A stretch of DNA of 64,000 nucleotides from Gammaproteobacteria bacterium (GTDB lineage: Bacteria > Pseudomonadota > Gammaproteobacteria > Pseudomonadales > Azotimanducaceae). Positions 55,611 to 64,000 of this stretch are shown here, in pieces. Numbering within the stretch: the first letter of the stretch is position 1; every line of letters begins with the position of its first letter. The stretch covers positions 62,001 through 126,000 of the forward strand of contig JAJFJZ010000008.1 of assembly GCA_021773565.1 (NCBI GenBank), written 5' to 3'. Under the pieces are notes generated by a model. That model saw only the letters and a list, made by a program, of their open reading frames with translations. It was not told the origin of the DNA and did not search any database. A program made the translations under genes and the position numbers.

Positions 55611-57218
55611 ATGGAGAACCCGGTGCACATTTTCCAATCCAGTCTTATGTTAATTTTCATTTTTTTGGCGCAGTACACGCTAGCGGAAGTACAACCCGGG
55701 GAGGAACTGGCTGCGCGGGTCACCGCTTTGGGTATAACAATTCCAGCGCCAGCACCGGACAGACCACCAGGCGAGGGTTCGGGACCATTTACCCGACTTA
55801 TAGTCAGGAATGTGATGCTGGTGGACGGGCAAGGATCACCACCCCGTGGGCCCGTCTCGATAGTTATAGAGCAAGACAGGATTAAAAGCATAGAACCATA
55901 CCCTGTTAAAGAGATGGCCGGTGATGAGGTACTGGACGCTACCGGCCACTATGCACTTCCTGGTTTTATTGATGCACATGTCCACATTGGTAACCCGGGG
56001 CAGGGGCTTGCTGGCCCCATAACACCGCCGGAATATGTGTTCAAATTGTGGATGGCACATGGCATTACCACCGTTCGTGATACCGGCTCGACAATGGGCC
56101 TGGACTGGACTCTTGCGCATAAAAAACGCAGCGCTAAAGATTTGATAACTGCGCCAAGAATTTTTGCCTACAGCATGTTTCCAGGAGGCCGTGTTACTGA
56201 CGCAGATTCAGCGAGCAAATGGGTTCGTGGAGTGCACGGTAAAGGTGCAGACGGTGTGAAGTTAAGAGGTGGAACGCGCGAAGCGATAGCTGCGATATAC
56301 AAGGAAACCGAACGCCTTGGTATTGGTACAGCGAATCATCATGACCAGTCCGGGGTCTATCATACCAACGCATTGACCAGTGCCCGGTTGGGACTCGACA
56401 GCCTTGATCACTGGTATGGATTGCCCGAAGCCCTTTTTGAGGGCCAGATCATTCAGGACTACCCTGCTGATTACAATTATTCTGATGAGCAGTGGCGTTT
56501 TGGCCAGGCGGGCAGGCTTTGGAAACAGGCAGCAGCACCAGGCTCGGTAAAATGGAATTCTGTAAGGGATGAGTTGGTGGAATTGGGTCTGACTCTGGTC
56601 CCAACCTTTACCATTTACGAGGCGAATCGCGACGTGATGCGCGCCCGTGATGCTGAGTGGCATAAGGACTATACCTTACCGGCATTACAAAAATTCTTTA
56701 TGCCTAATCCAAAATTGCATGGCTCTTATCATTTTGACTGGACCACGGCGGATGAGGTTGCCTGGAACGAAAATTTTAAACTGTGGATGCGATTTGTGAA
56801 TGAATATAAAAATGCCGGTGGCCGGGTAGTTACCGGTTCGGATGCCGGCTTTATTTTCAAGTTATATGGCTTTGCGTATATTCGGGAATTGGAATTGCTC
56901 CAGGAAGCAGGTTTTCACCCGCTTGAAGTTGTGCAAGCGGCAACTCTGAACGGTGCGGAATTGTTAGGTGAGGAAAATGAGATAGGCTCGATCGTACCAG
57001 GAAAGAAGGCAGACATTGTGCTGGTTGAAGGTAACCCCGTTGCCAATTTCAAATTGCTGTATGGGACCGGGCACATGAAACTTAATCGCGAAACCAACCA
57101 GCTGGAGCGAGTGGGTGGTGTTAGTTACACAATTAAAAACGGTATAGTTTTTGGCGCAAAAGCATTGCTTGATGACGTTCGCGATATGGTGAGTATCGCC
57201 AGATCAAAGCAGCACTAA
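55611..57218 (+). CDS. Exported amidohydrolase family protein
   Basis: 535 residues from an ATG that begins a signal peptide (VHIFQSSLMLIFIFLAQYTLA); the frame extends 33 codons upstream without a signal. The metal motif is GFIDAHVHIG near residue 120, and later GSDAGF with the metal aspartate and the C-terminal GSIVPGKKADIVLVEGNP of the imidazolonepropionase-like group. It probably hydrolyses a cyclic amide, amide or ester in the periplasm. It lies downstream of the CaiB gene with a 135-bp gap, so it may have its own promoter, and ends 18 bp from a convergent luciferase-like gene. Confidence 0.86.
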   Translation: MENPVHIFQSSLMLIFIFLAQYTLAEVQPGEELAARVTALGITIPAPAPDRPPGEGSGPFTRLIVRNVMLVDGQGSPPRGPVSIVIEQDRIKSIEPYPVKEMAGDEVLDATGHYALPGFIDAHVHIGNPGQGLAGPITPPEYVFKLWMAHGITTVRDTGSTMGLDWTLAHKKRSAKDLITAPRIFAYSMFPGGRVTDADSASKWVRGVHGKGADGVKLRGGTREAIAAIYKETERLGIGTANHHDQSGVYHTNALTSARLGLDSLDHWYGLPEALFEGQIIQDYPADYNYSDEQWRFGQAGRLWKQAAAPGSVKWNSVRDELVELGLTLVPTFTIYEANRDVMRARDAEWHKDYTLPALQKFFMPNPKLHGSYHFDWTTADEVAWNENFKLWMRFVNEYKNAGGRVVTGSDAGFIFKLYGFAYIRELELLQEAGFHPLEVVQAATLNGAELLGEENEIGSIVPGKKADIVLVEGNPVANFKLLYGTGHMKLNRETNQLERVGGVSYTIKNGIVFGAKALLDDVRDMVSIARSKQH

Positions 57219-57236
57219 CTGGTTCGAAGATTGATG

Positions 57237-58268
57237 TCAGGCCTTTTTGGCAATATCCATGAATTGTTCTAACAATTCTATTCTGTCGCCATCATTCTCT
57301 GGCGCCAGTCGTGCGTTAATACAGTTAATGCCAACATTTTTATATACCTGCAAACGCTCGGCTATCATTGCAGGCGTACCGATGAGCTGAAATTTGGTCA
57401 CCATATCATCCGGTACTACCGAGGCAGCCTGTTCTCGTTGTCCTGCTTTCCACAGACGCTGGATTTCCTTGGCAGGGTCTTCAAAACCAGCCCGGCAGAA
57501 CGCATCGTTGTAAAAATTGGTTTTGGCAGACCCCATTGCGCCCATTTGAAACGCCACGCCCATTTTGCTGGCTTCAATGGCCTCATCAACCGCCTCGGTG
57601 ATAGTTACGCTGGTGGCGGCGTGCAGGTCAATATCATCCAGAGAGCGCCCGTTTTTTTCTGCACCTGTCTTGATGTAGGCCAGATGGGCATCGGCAAAAT
57701 CGGGAGAGAAACTGGTTCCCAGCCATCCATCTGCTGCCGCACCGGTAAATTCCAGGGCCCTGGGCCCCAGGGTGGCCAGGTAAATTGGCATGTGTACGGG
57801 TTTAATATCCAGGCGCAGTGCTTTACCTTCGCCACCTGGTCTGGGCAATTTGTGATATTTGCCATCAATAGAAATTTTTTCTCCGGCGCAGGCCATACGA
57901 ATAATCTGTACATTTTCTTTCAGACGCGTGAGCGGACCGGCGTAAGCGACCCCGTGCAATCCCTCTACCACCTGGGGCCCGCTGGCACCCAGACCGAGAA
58001 TAAAGCGATTATTACTCAGCACAGACATTGAGACTGCTGTCATTGCCGTCATTGCTGGCACTCGCGCGCTGATCTGCATAATACCCGTGCCAAGCTTGAT
58101 TTTACTGGTGAGCGCAGCCAGATAGGCCAGGGACGTTATCGAATCTCCACCCCAGGCTTCTGCGCTAAAGCACGAATCTACACCCAGCGCCTCGGCCTTT
58201 TGAACGAAATCAACCATTTTGCTATTGTCGGTGCGTGCATACCCACCAACTCCGATTGCTACTCTCAT
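57237..58268 (-). CDS. Luciferase-like oxidoreductase, F420/FMN-type
   Basis: 343 residues from an ATG with AAGGA eight bases upstream; the frame is open to 58400, but the added residues are not family-like. The barrel patterns MRVAIGVGGYARTD, KAEALGVDSCFSAEAWG, LGTGIMQISARVPAMTAM and LGLGASGPQVVEGLHG match the LLM class sometimes annotated as F420-dependent (mycobacterial Rv-type) but also found in proteobacteria. It is unrelated in detail to the RutA-like enzyme at 16058. It stands between an amidohydrolase and cyclophilin gene; the substrate is unknown. Confidence 0.86.
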   Translation of the reverse strand: MRVAIGVGGYARTDNSKMVDFVQKAEALGVDSCFSAEAWGGDSITSLAYLAALTSKIKLGTGIMQISARVPAMTAMTAVSMSVLSNNRFILGLGASGPQVVEGLHGVAYAGPLTRLKENVQIIRMACAGEKISIDGKYHKLPRPGGEGKALRLDIKPVHMPIYLATLGPRALEFTGAAADGWLGTSFSPDFADAHLAYIKTGAEKNGRSLDDIDLHAATSVTITEAVDEAIEASKMGVAFQMGAMGSAKTNFYNDAFCRAGFEDPAKEIQRLWKAGQREQAASVVPDDMVTKFQLIGTPAMIAERLQVYKNVGINCINARLAPENDGDRIELLEQFMDIAKKA

Positions 58269-58433
58269 GTAAGTTTTCCTTTGCGGGTTCTGGTCTGGCG
58301 TATTTACCATAAGCACCCTGACTTCGTATTTCCAGTAAAAAAGTGTGATGACCGCCCTGATTGATGCAAGGGCCGTGCTTGTATAAGCTAGGTCCCACAC
58401 GCTTCATCCCAACATTCTTCATAAGGACAAACT

Positions 58434-58937
58434 GTGTCTTCAATCAGCGCGACATTTAGTACCAGTAAAGGTGATATCAATCTCGATTTATACTCCGAAC
58501 AAGCCCCTATTACGGTGGCAAATTTTGTAAACCTGTGCCAGCGAGGGTTTTACGATGGACTGGTGTTCCATCGGGTCATCGCCGATTTTATGGTCCAGGG
58601 TGGCTGCCCCCATGGTACGGGTACAGGTGGTCCGGGGTATCAGTTTAAGGACGAGTTTGTTTCCGAACTGCGGCACAATAAACCAGGACGATTTTCGATG
58701 GCTAACTCGGGCCCGGGTACAAATGGATCGCAATTTTTTATTACCCACGTACCAACGCCGTGGCTGGATGATGCACATACCATTTTTGGAGCTGTGCAGA
58801 GTGATGCAGACCAGGGCGTTGTAAACAGCATTGCCCAGGGCGACACCATTAACACTATTACGCTATCAGGTGATGTGGATGCCCTGCTGGCGGAACATGC
58901 AGACCAGATAGCACAATGGAACAGCAAGCTCGGGTAG
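58434..58937 (+). CDS. Cyclophilin-type peptidyl-prolyl cis-trans isomerase
   Basis: 167 residues, the length of a bare cyclophilin without signal peptide, hence cytoplasmic (PpiB-like). The active-site segment [13 protein letters not shown] and the [14 protein letters not shown] motif are intact. The start is a GTG with AAGGA nearby. It speeds proline isomerisation during folding. A diverged copy of the 25-bp repeat found at 60600 follows its stop codon directly. Confidence 0.93.
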   Translation: MSSISATFSTSKGDINLDLYSEQAPITVANFVNLCQRGFYDGLVFHRVIADFMVQGGCPHGTGTGGPGYQFKDEFVSELRHNKPGRFSMANSGPGTNGSQFFITHVPTPWLDDAHTIFGAVQSDADQGVVNSIAQGDTINTITLSGDVDALLAEHADQIAQWNSKLG

Positions 58938-58960
58938 CAGCCTTGAGCGGCTCTTGTAAA
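58938..58960. repeat. Isolated, shortened copy of the 25-bp terminator-like repeat
   Basis: CAGCCTTGAGCGGCT is followed by CTTGTAAA, where the array at 60600 has TTTTTGGTAAA. It starts at the base after the cyclophilin stop codon and keeps the AGCC/GGCT pair, but its T-run is lost. Confidence 0.8.
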
Positions 58961-58982
58961 CAGCGCTAAACGAGGACGTCGA

Positions 58983-59372
58983 ATGGCAAGTCTAAGCAAG
59001 CTCATGCTCACATTGGAACAATCCGAAGAGCATAAAAAACTCAAAGTCGTACGTGTGGGTTATGGATATAAGCTCAAATGTTCGCCGGTTGATCTGCGTG
59101 AGCGCCTGATGTATACCGTAAGTGTCGATATATTGGGAGATGAGCTCATATCTGACAATAAGCTGGCGCTAAATATAGATGGCCACGAGGTGTTATGTGA
59201 GTGCGATGTTCCCGGTGAAGATGAGATTAGTGTGCACCGTGAGTTTATGGTGGCTCAAAGCGTGTTGGATGAAGATATCGGCATAGATGAAATTAAGCTT
59301 AATATTCACGCAGTAGCGAGCACCGGGGAGTCCTGCGAAGGTATGACAGGAATCATCAGAGGCCGGTTCTAG
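58983..59372 (+). CDS. Small acidic protein of unknown function
   Basis: 129 residues, no signal or membrane segment. It has alternating strands (LMYTVSVDILGDEL, LALNIDGHEVLCECDVPGEDEI) and is rich in Asp, Glu and Val; by eye it looks like a beta-sandwich. Two cysteines lie at VLCECD and a third at GESCEG. I cannot name a family. It follows the cyclophilin gene after the isolated repeat copy, and a small membrane protein gene follows 92 bp later. Confidence 0.65.
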   Translation: MASLSKLMLTLEQSEEHKKLKVVRVGYGYKLKCSPVDLRERLMYTVSVDILGDELISDNKLALNIDGHEVLCECDVPGEDEISVHREFMVAQSVLDEDIGIDEIKLNIHAVASTGESCEGMTGIIRGRF

Positions 59373-59464
59373 ACTTACAAACTACCGGTTGGAATACGCC
59401 CAATAGCGTGGTAGCGTGGCATTGTGAGTAGGTAAAAAGAACTTTCGAGAGAGGAGTGCAACAT

Positions 59465-59848
59465 ATGCATTGGGTAAAATCTCGTGGTCCTGCCGGTTTT
59501 TGGTTAAGCATGGCAGTTCTTTTGCTTTTCCGGCCCGAATTCGGGCTGTCCTCCCAGGGGGTGGGTTTGGCCGCTAATGTAGGCGCGTTGGGCTCATTTA
59601 TTGGGGCCGGGGTAGTGCTTCTGGCGGTAATGCACCATCCAAAGGGTTGGTTGGCAGTCAGGTTGTATGCTTTTGTCAGTACGTGGATTTTCGGTATTTT
59701 GTTACTGGTAAATATGGCTGCACTGCATGCAAGCGAAGGTGGCGCTAGTGTAGTAATTGCGCTCGCATTGGCAACAATAGCTTCCCTGGCGGTATTCCAG
59801 TACTTCCATAAAGCTGATATTCAGGCTTTATACCCAAGCGGAGACTAA
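59465..59848 (+). CDS. Small integral membrane protein of unknown function
   Basis: 127 residues from an ATG with GGAG eight bases upstream; the frame opens three codons earlier at a GTG. Four hydrophobic segments are visible, with a HHPKGW loop in the middle and a short charged tail. No family was recognised. It lies 97 bp before the Bax-inhibitor-1 family gene on the same strand. Confidence 0.68.
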   Translation: MHWVKSRGPAGFWLSMAVLLLFRPEFGLSSQGVGLAANVGALGSFIGAGVVLLAVMHHPKGWLAVRLYAFVSTWIFGILLLVNMAALHASEGGASVVIALALATIASLAVFQYFHKADIQALYPSGD

Positions 59849-59945
59849 GATCTAAAATTTCCCGGAAGAGACAATTTCTCCCTTGAAATTGGCTCTGTTT
59901 GTCTCTATATAGTGTTTATCAACTTTATTTTTGAAGGTAATTTCA

Positions 59946-60599
59946 ATGGCTGATGCAAGAACTCTAACCACCCCCGAAATCGCTTCGGCGTCCTATGCGG
60001 GAATTCTGCGAAACACGTATATGTTGTTATCGCTTACACTTGTGTGGAGTGCCGTAACGGCCTTCGTCTCAATGCAGATGAACGCGCCCTATCTGGGCTT
60101 TGCAACGCTGATAATTTATATCGCGCTATTGTTTGCCGTTACCAAAACACAGAACAGCGTGTGGGGCTTATTTTGGGTTTTCGCCTTAACCGGCTTTCTT
60201 GGATTTACGCTTGGGCCAATACTTAATTTCTATATGGGTGCCGGTAAAGGGGGCCTCATTGCTGGCTCGCTTGGACTGACCGCTCTGGTATTTATGAGCC
60301 TTTCTGCTTATTCACTAATAACGCGCAAGGATTTCTCCTTTTTAAGCGGGTTTTTGCTGGCCGGTGCCGCCATTATCATAGGATTGTGGATTTTGAGTAT
60401 TTTTATCGATCTGTCTGCATTCCAAATGGCTATTTCCGGTGGCATGGTGCTCTTTGCAAGCGCGTTGATTTTGTTTCAAACCAGCGCAATCGTGCATGGC
60501 GGTGAAACCAATTACATTAGTGCCACGGTGGGCTTGTACGTTGGCATATACAGCCTGTTTGTGCACCTGCTCAGCCTGCTTGGCATCATGGACGACTAA
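59946..60599 (+). CDS. Bax inhibitor-1 / YccA-family membrane protein
   Basis: 217 residues from an ATG with AAGG eight bases upstream; a TTG five codons earlier is possible. Seven hydrophobic segments, the ALTGFLGFTLGPILNFY segment and the GLYVGIYSLFVHLLSLLGI end with a final Asp-Asp are the marks of the YccA branch of the BI-1 (TMBIM) family. YccA interacts with the FtsH protease in E. coli; relatives are pH-sensitive calcium leak channels. The stop codon is immediately followed by the 25-bp repeat array. Confidence 0.9.
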   Translation: MADARTLTTPEIASASYAGILRNTYMLLSLTLVWSAVTAFVSMQMNAPYLGFATLIIYIALLFAVTKTQNSVWGLFWVFALTGFLGFTLGPILNFYMGAGKGGLIAGSLGLTALVFMSLSAYSLITRKDFSFLSGFLLAGAAIIIGLWILSIFIDLSAFQMAISGGMVLFASALILFQTSAIVHGGETNYISATVGLYVGIYSLFVHLLSLLGIMDD

Positions 60600-60774
60600 C
60601 AGCCTTGAGCGGCTTTTTGGTAAACAGCCCTGAGCGGCTTTTTGGTAAACAGCCTTGAGCGGCTTTTTGGTAAACAGCCCTGAGCGGCTTTTTGGTAAAC
60701 AGCCTTGAGCGGCTTTTTGGTAAACAGCCCTGAGCGGCTTTTTGGTAAACAGCCCTGAGCGGCTTTTCCATAGA
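60600..60774. repeat. Array of seven tandem 25-bp repeats, terminator-like
   Basis: Seven head-to-tail copies of CAGCC[TC]TGAGCGGCTTTTTGGTAAA fill the gap between the stop codons of two convergent genes. Position 6 runs T, C, T, C, T, C, C, so the array probably grew by copying a 50-bp pair of units; the last copy is degenerate at its end. Each unit has a four-base stem AGCC/GGCT followed by five T's, a weak intrinsic-terminator shape for rightward transcripts. The period is not a multiple of three, so the 25-residue repeat peptides that can be translated from it are artefacts. Confidence 0.95.
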
Positions 60775-60779
60775 CAGCC

Positions 60780-61760
60780 CTACACGAACAGATCTGCAGA
60801 TTTACCACGTTTGGAAAAATGCTGAATGGAGTAGTCCACGCGCTGCTCGGGGTCAGACGAAATGGAGTCCAGTGCTTCTATTTTTTTCAAACGTGGAATC
60901 AGACCGCTTTCGTTAGCAACCTGAATTGTTAATCCGGGTCTGGCGTTTAGTTCCAGTAGTAGCGGTCCCCGGGCTTTGTCCAATACCAGGTCTGCACCGA
61001 GGTAGCCCAGTTTTGACGCCTCGTAACACCGGGCTGAAAGCAGTAGCAGGGTTCTCCAGTGGGGAATAGAGATGCCCTCCAATGCAGCACCTGAATCGGG
61101 GTGTATACGTATAGGACGATCGTATTGAACAGCGCCAACACTCTCACCAATGGCCAGATCGAGGCCTACACCGATTGCACCCTGGTGAAGATTGGCTTTC
61201 CCATCGGATGCCTTGGTGGCCAGTCGTAACATACCCATCACAGGATATCCCCGAAAAACGATAAGCCGCACATCAGGTACCCCTTCATAACTCAAATCAC
61301 TGAACACCGGGTCAAAGTTAACCAGCATTTCCATGATGGCAACGTCGGTACGTCCTCCAAGGGAATACAATCCGCTGATGATGTTGGAGAGGTGGCGAAT
61401 CAGTGCTTGCAGTGTCAGCTTGTCACCGTTGCCTTTAACAAACATTTCCCCATCTCTGGACATTATGATGAGTATGCCTTTACCCCCTGAACCATGCGCG
61501 GGCTTGAGTACAAATTGTTGAAGGCCGTCCAGGCGATTTGTTATTGATTCAGCCTCCCTCTGGGTACGGATAACCATCAGGAGTTCAGGAACACTTACTC
61601 CGGCCTTTTCTGCGATCAGTTTTGTTTTTAGTTTATCGTCTACGTTTGGAAAATACCTGCGCTCGTTGTAGGCGCTTATGTAATCAATATTTCGACGGTT
61701 CATGCCCAGAATGCCTTTATCATGAAGGACGAAAGGGCTGACCCAGCCTGGAAATTTCAT
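60780..61760 (-). CDS. RimK-related ATP-grasp ligase (alpha-L-glutamate ligase-like)
   Basis: 326 residues with ATP-grasp features: FVLKPAHGSGGKGILII (nucleotide loop) near residue 85, a run of acidic residues in the centre, and GADLVLDKARGPLLLELNARPGL with the metal Glu and Asn near residue 270. It resembles the alpha-L-glutamate ligase-like family found beside seven-helix transglutaminase-like proteins. It overlaps the upstream gene by four bases (ATGA). The substrate is not known; addition of glutamate or another amino acid to a protein or peptide is the family expectation. Confidence 0.9.
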   Translation of the reverse strand: MKFPGWVSPFVLHDKGILGMNRRNIDYISAYNERRYFPNVDDKLKTKLIAEKAGVSVPELLMVIRTQREAESITNRLDGLQQFVLKPAHGSGGKGILIIMSRDGEMFVKGNGDKLTLQALIRHLSNIISGLYSLGGRTDVAIMEMLVNFDPVFSDLSYEGVPDVRLIVFRGYPVMGMLRLATKASDGKANLHQGAIGVGLDLAIGESVGAVQYDRPIRIHPDSGAALEGISIPHWRTLLLLSARCYEASKLGYLGADLVLDKARGPLLLELNARPGLTIQVANESGLIPRLKKIEALDSISSDPEQRVDYSIQHFSKRGKSADLFV

Positions 61761-63256
61761 TTCATACTCTCAAAGCGATATAACTCCAACAATCGGTAGC
61801 CGGTATAACGCCCAAGCAACACAATGAGGGCGAGAATGCATAGATGAATCTCGGGAAAATTAAACACCAGATGTCTGGTTACGGGCTCGTCCATTAACAG
61901 ATAAGCGAGGGTTGCTACAAAAAGGCTACCAGAGCCCTGTATTAGAACTTCCTTTGGACCTTCCTCTTCCCAAATAATGGACATGCGCTCGATAGTCCAT
62001 GCAAGAATTATCATGGGGAAGAAAGTTATAGTCAGGCCACCTATTAGCCCAAGGCGATAACTCACCACACTCACCACGGAAATAATGCCAATTACCAGAA
62101 CTACCAATGCTGCTATACGTGCAACCAGCAGAAGATTGAGCCTGGATAGATAGGTACGAATCATCAGGCCAACAGAGATCACCAATAAAAAACTGGTTAA
62201 TCCGGGCATGAGATTGGTTTGTAAAAAGGACATTGCAATCAACACCGGCATGAATGTGCCGGATGTTTTTATGCCAATGACAATGCGCATAAAAACCACC
62301 ACCAGCGCTCCAACAGGTAACAGCATGATTAACTTGAACATGCTCTGTTCTTCAATGGGTAAGCTGTACAAGGAGAATACCGGGGCTTCTTCGGGGCTAT
62401 TTTTTTGTGCTGACAGCTCGAGTGCTGATCTGGTCTGGCTAATGACAGAAAACGAAATCCTGCTGCGGCTTCCACCGATTACGTCCAGTACAAAAGGTGC
62501 ATCCGTTTGCCACAGTAAGAGCTGAACTGATCTGGAAACCGGGCCTGACGCAGGATCCAGCAAATGCCATTGGTCGTCACCCCATACTTCCAACATGTCG
62601 CTAAGGGCGCGTCTTCGACGTCCATCCTCCAGCAATAGCACTTTTACGGGTCGGGCAGACGCGCCGGCCTGGGCCAGGAGGCGTGCCAGCAGCTCGGGTG
62701 CTGAAAACTGCGATAATAGTAGCGCTGCGTTCTGGTCCCGGGGATTATTGCCAATGAGCTGGATTAGTCTTTGTGCCAGAGTGAGCGAATTTGCAGATAT
62801 GGGTAAGGCGGCAGCCAGTAAATCATTTGCAGCGGTCAGATAGGGTTCATCCCATTTTGGTGCAACCGCTTGTACAGGCGGTGTGGCATCCACAACTCGT
62901 AGCGGATCACTGGATACTTCCATCTTGTAGTATAAAGTCTGCTCGCCGGTGGCGTAGCGTTTTGACCAGTGTGCAAGGCGTTGTTGGCCGGCCTCATCGA
63001 TTTTTAGTCCATAACCCGAGGACGCAGTATTTTCGGATATAAATCGAAAATGACTCTGTTCAGGCGGGAGGGTAAGCATTACCTGGGCGGGGCCGGGATC
63101 CGCCATAAAATTCATTTTTGCTTCAATTAGCCATACGGTTTGTTGTTCCCCCGGCAGGTACGGCACCTGGTAGCTGGTGTGTCGAAACTGTGCACTCGCA
63201 ATACCGAGTAGCAACAGGGTAAAAACTACCAGCAGGAGTGGTCCGGAGCGGTTCAT
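61757..63256 (-). CDS. Inactive transglutaminase-like domain fused to seven-helix membrane domain
   Basis: 499 residues from the ATG that lies one base after the protease stop codon; an in-frame ATG at 63292 gives 12 more residues overlapping the protease gene. An N-terminal anchor (LLLVVFTLLLLGIASA) precedes a periplasmic transglutaminase-like region in which I do not see a Cys-His-Asp triad (the LLAQAGASARPVKVLLL segment has no cysteine). From about residue 300 there are about seven hydrophobic segments. This matches the paired families known as inactive transglutaminase and seven-helix transglutaminase-associated domain. It is coupled to genes on both sides. Confidence 0.88.
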   Translation of the reverse strand: MNRSGPLLLVVFTLLLLGIASAQFRHTSYQVPYLPGEQQTVWLIEAKMNFMADPGPAQVMLTLPPEQSHFRFISENTASSGYGLKIDEAGQQRLAHWSKRYATGEQTLYYKMEVSSDPLRVVDATPPVQAVAPKWDEPYLTAANDLLAAALPISANSLTLAQRLIQLIGNNPRDQNAALLLSQFSAPELLARLLAQAGASARPVKVLLLEDGRRRRALSDMLEVWGDDQWHLLDPASGPVSRSVQLLLWQTDAPFVLDVIGGSRSRISFSVISQTRSALELSAQKNSPEEAPVFSLYSLPIEEQSMFKLIMLLPVGALVVVFMRIVIGIKTSGTFMPVLIAMSFLQTNLMPGLTSFLLVISVGLMIRTYLSRLNLLLVARIAALVVLVIGIISVVSVVSYRLGLIGGLTITFFPMIILAWTIERMSIIWEEEGPKEVLIQGSGSLFVATLAYLLMDEPVTRHLVFNFPEIHLCILALIVLLGRYTGYRLLELYRFESMK

Positions 63257-63257
63257 C

Positions 63258-64000
63258 TCACTTTGATTGTCCTGATTCTTTCGCTGGAACATATGGAGGC
63301 TGAACGAACTGGCGACCTACGTCAACCAGGGCAATATCAGTCAAAAAATTCCTGCCCAGTAATACCTGATACTCCAGATGTGAACGGTCTGCCAGAGTAA
63401 ATTCAAAGTTTTCAGAAACGTCCCCCAATAACAGACGCATGGTGACAATAGGACGTCTTGATCCCAGTTTGTCAGCCTGTTGAAAAACACGCACCCACCG
63501 TAATACCCTACGTTCTATAGGGTAATTATGTTCATCATCAGAGCCGGATATGAAGAATCTGACCCAATCGTCCCCGTCGCGTTCGAATTCGACCAGGCCT
63601 TCAGCATTCAGAGAATTACTGAATGCACCTGTGTCGACCCGAGCATTCAGGCTGAGTCCGGGAGGGTCAAGCCAAACTCGTTCCAATTCGCCCACTACCA
63701 TCTTGTTGCCGCTGATAATTACCCGGCGTAAGCCTTCACTATCGCACGTAGCTGTGGCTATTGTCGGGTTGGGACACAGGTTGGTAAGCGCTCTGGGTAG
63801 TTCCGCCACTGAATCCTGTAGCTGTGAAACTTCCGTACTTTGTAGCTGTAGCTGGTCCAGAACGTCCTTTTGTTCGCGTGTCAACTCGTTAAACTGCCCC
63901 TGATTTTCAACACTAATCTCGTTAAGCTGTTTAAGCTCCAGTGTAAGCGTTTCAATGGCTTGCAGCGTCTCCAGGCGCTCCTGCTGTAATCCGGTACAGG
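63258..64000 (-). CDS. Retropepsin-like aspartic protease (ATP-dependent zinc protease family name), cut by window edge
   Basis: At least 247 codons; the frame is open at base 64000. The N-terminal visible part is a Gln/Leu/Glu-rich coiled coil (about 75 residues). The C-terminal domain holds the ARVDTGAFSNSLNA motif, the DTGA-type active site of retropepsins, and the LLGRNFLTDIALVDVG end. The family carries an older name as a zinc protease of RimK operons. It is translationally coupled to the transglutaminase-like gene, which starts one base after its stop. I expect a signal or anchor upstream, beyond the window. Confidence 0.88.
   Translation of the reverse strand, partial: CTGLQQERLETLQAIETLTLELKQLNEISVENQGQFNELTREQKDVLDQLQLQSTEVSQLQDSVAELPRALTNLCPNPTIATATCDSEGLRRVIISGNKMVVGELERVWLDPPGLSLNARVDTGAFSNSLNAEGLVEFERDGDDWVRFFISGSDDEHNYPIERRVLRWVRVFQQADKLGSRRPIVTMRLLLGDVSENFEFTLADRSHLEYQVLLGRNFLTDIALVDVGRQFVQPPYVPAKESGQSK

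Noticed and set aside
60586-60808. Short open frames encoding a 25-residue repeated peptide rich in Lys, Arg and Ala
   Set aside because: They are produced by the 25-bp tandem repeat read in rotating frames, lack ribosome-binding sites, and overlap the array and the ends of two real genes.
1-64000. CRISPR array, insertion sequence, prophage, toxin-antitoxin or defence island
   Set aside because: No spacer-repeat pattern, transposase, integrase, phage structural gene or known defence gene was found. The only tandem repeat is the 25-bp array, which has no unique spacers.
1-64000. tRNA or rRNA genes
   Set aside because: No cloverleaf-like sequence with the usual T-loop GTTCRA context was noticed in any intergenic gap, most of which are too short.

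Overview
This window reads as chromosomal DNA of an aerobic, heterotrophic Gram-negative bacterium, most likely a marine-type gammaproteobacterium. The evidence is two large TonB-dependent receptors, a Tat-exported dehydrogenase subunit, a lipoprotein, many flavin and Rieske oxygenases, CoA-based catabolic genes, and a retropepsin / seven-helix transglutaminase-like / ATP-grasp triad that is typical of Gammaproteobacteria. The taxon is an inference. I see no rRNA, tRNA, CRISPR, insertion sequence, phage or plasmid gene. Coding density is very high, and convergent neighbours usually end within about 25 bp of each other or overlap.

Layout. 1-4272 (minus): START-domain protein, MDR reductase and the N-terminal 854 codons of a type I polyketide synthase that runs off the window. 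4385-6195: an aromatic amino acid permease and a divergent hotdog thioesterase. 6213-25028: the core of the window, a MarR-type repressor plus about 13-15 genes that share a 16-bp operator, ATTTTA-N4-TAAAAT. It sits at five places: between marR and an anthraniloyl-CoA monooxygenase/reductase-SDR-crotonase operon (two copies), ahead of a flavin monooxygenase-TonB receptor-GS3-GMC operon, between a Rid protein and a cyclase-IorA-IorB operon (here inside a perfect 36-bp palindrome), and ahead of an old-yellow-enzyme gene. Together these suggest a route from an indolic compound through isatin and isatinate (2-aminophenylglyoxylate) to anthraniloyl-CoA, then ring dearomatisation and beta-oxidation. 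On this reading the 2-oxoacid oxidoreductase makes the CoA thioester directly, so no CoA ligase is needed in the cluster.

25079-40366: MHS and SNF transporters, DUF899, an amidohydrolase / threonine-synthase-like / penicillin-acylase operon facing a TetR gene, a double-CDGSH-cupin fusion with an aminotransferase, and a second TonB receptor. 40371-58268: an oxygenase-rich catabolic block with a degenerate P450, a FemAB/CelD-like GNAT, GST, a Rieske oxygenase, two divergent Baeyer-Villiger-type monooxygenases, a GPH symporter, thiolase, an acyl-CoA synthetase coupled to a CaiB transferase, an amidohydrolase and a luciferase-like oxidoreductase. 58434-64000: housekeeping-like genes (cyclophilin, Bax-inhibitor-1 family, small unknowns), a tandem array of seven 25-bp terminator-like repeats, and the retropepsin/transglutaminase-like/ATP-grasp operon, cut by the window end.
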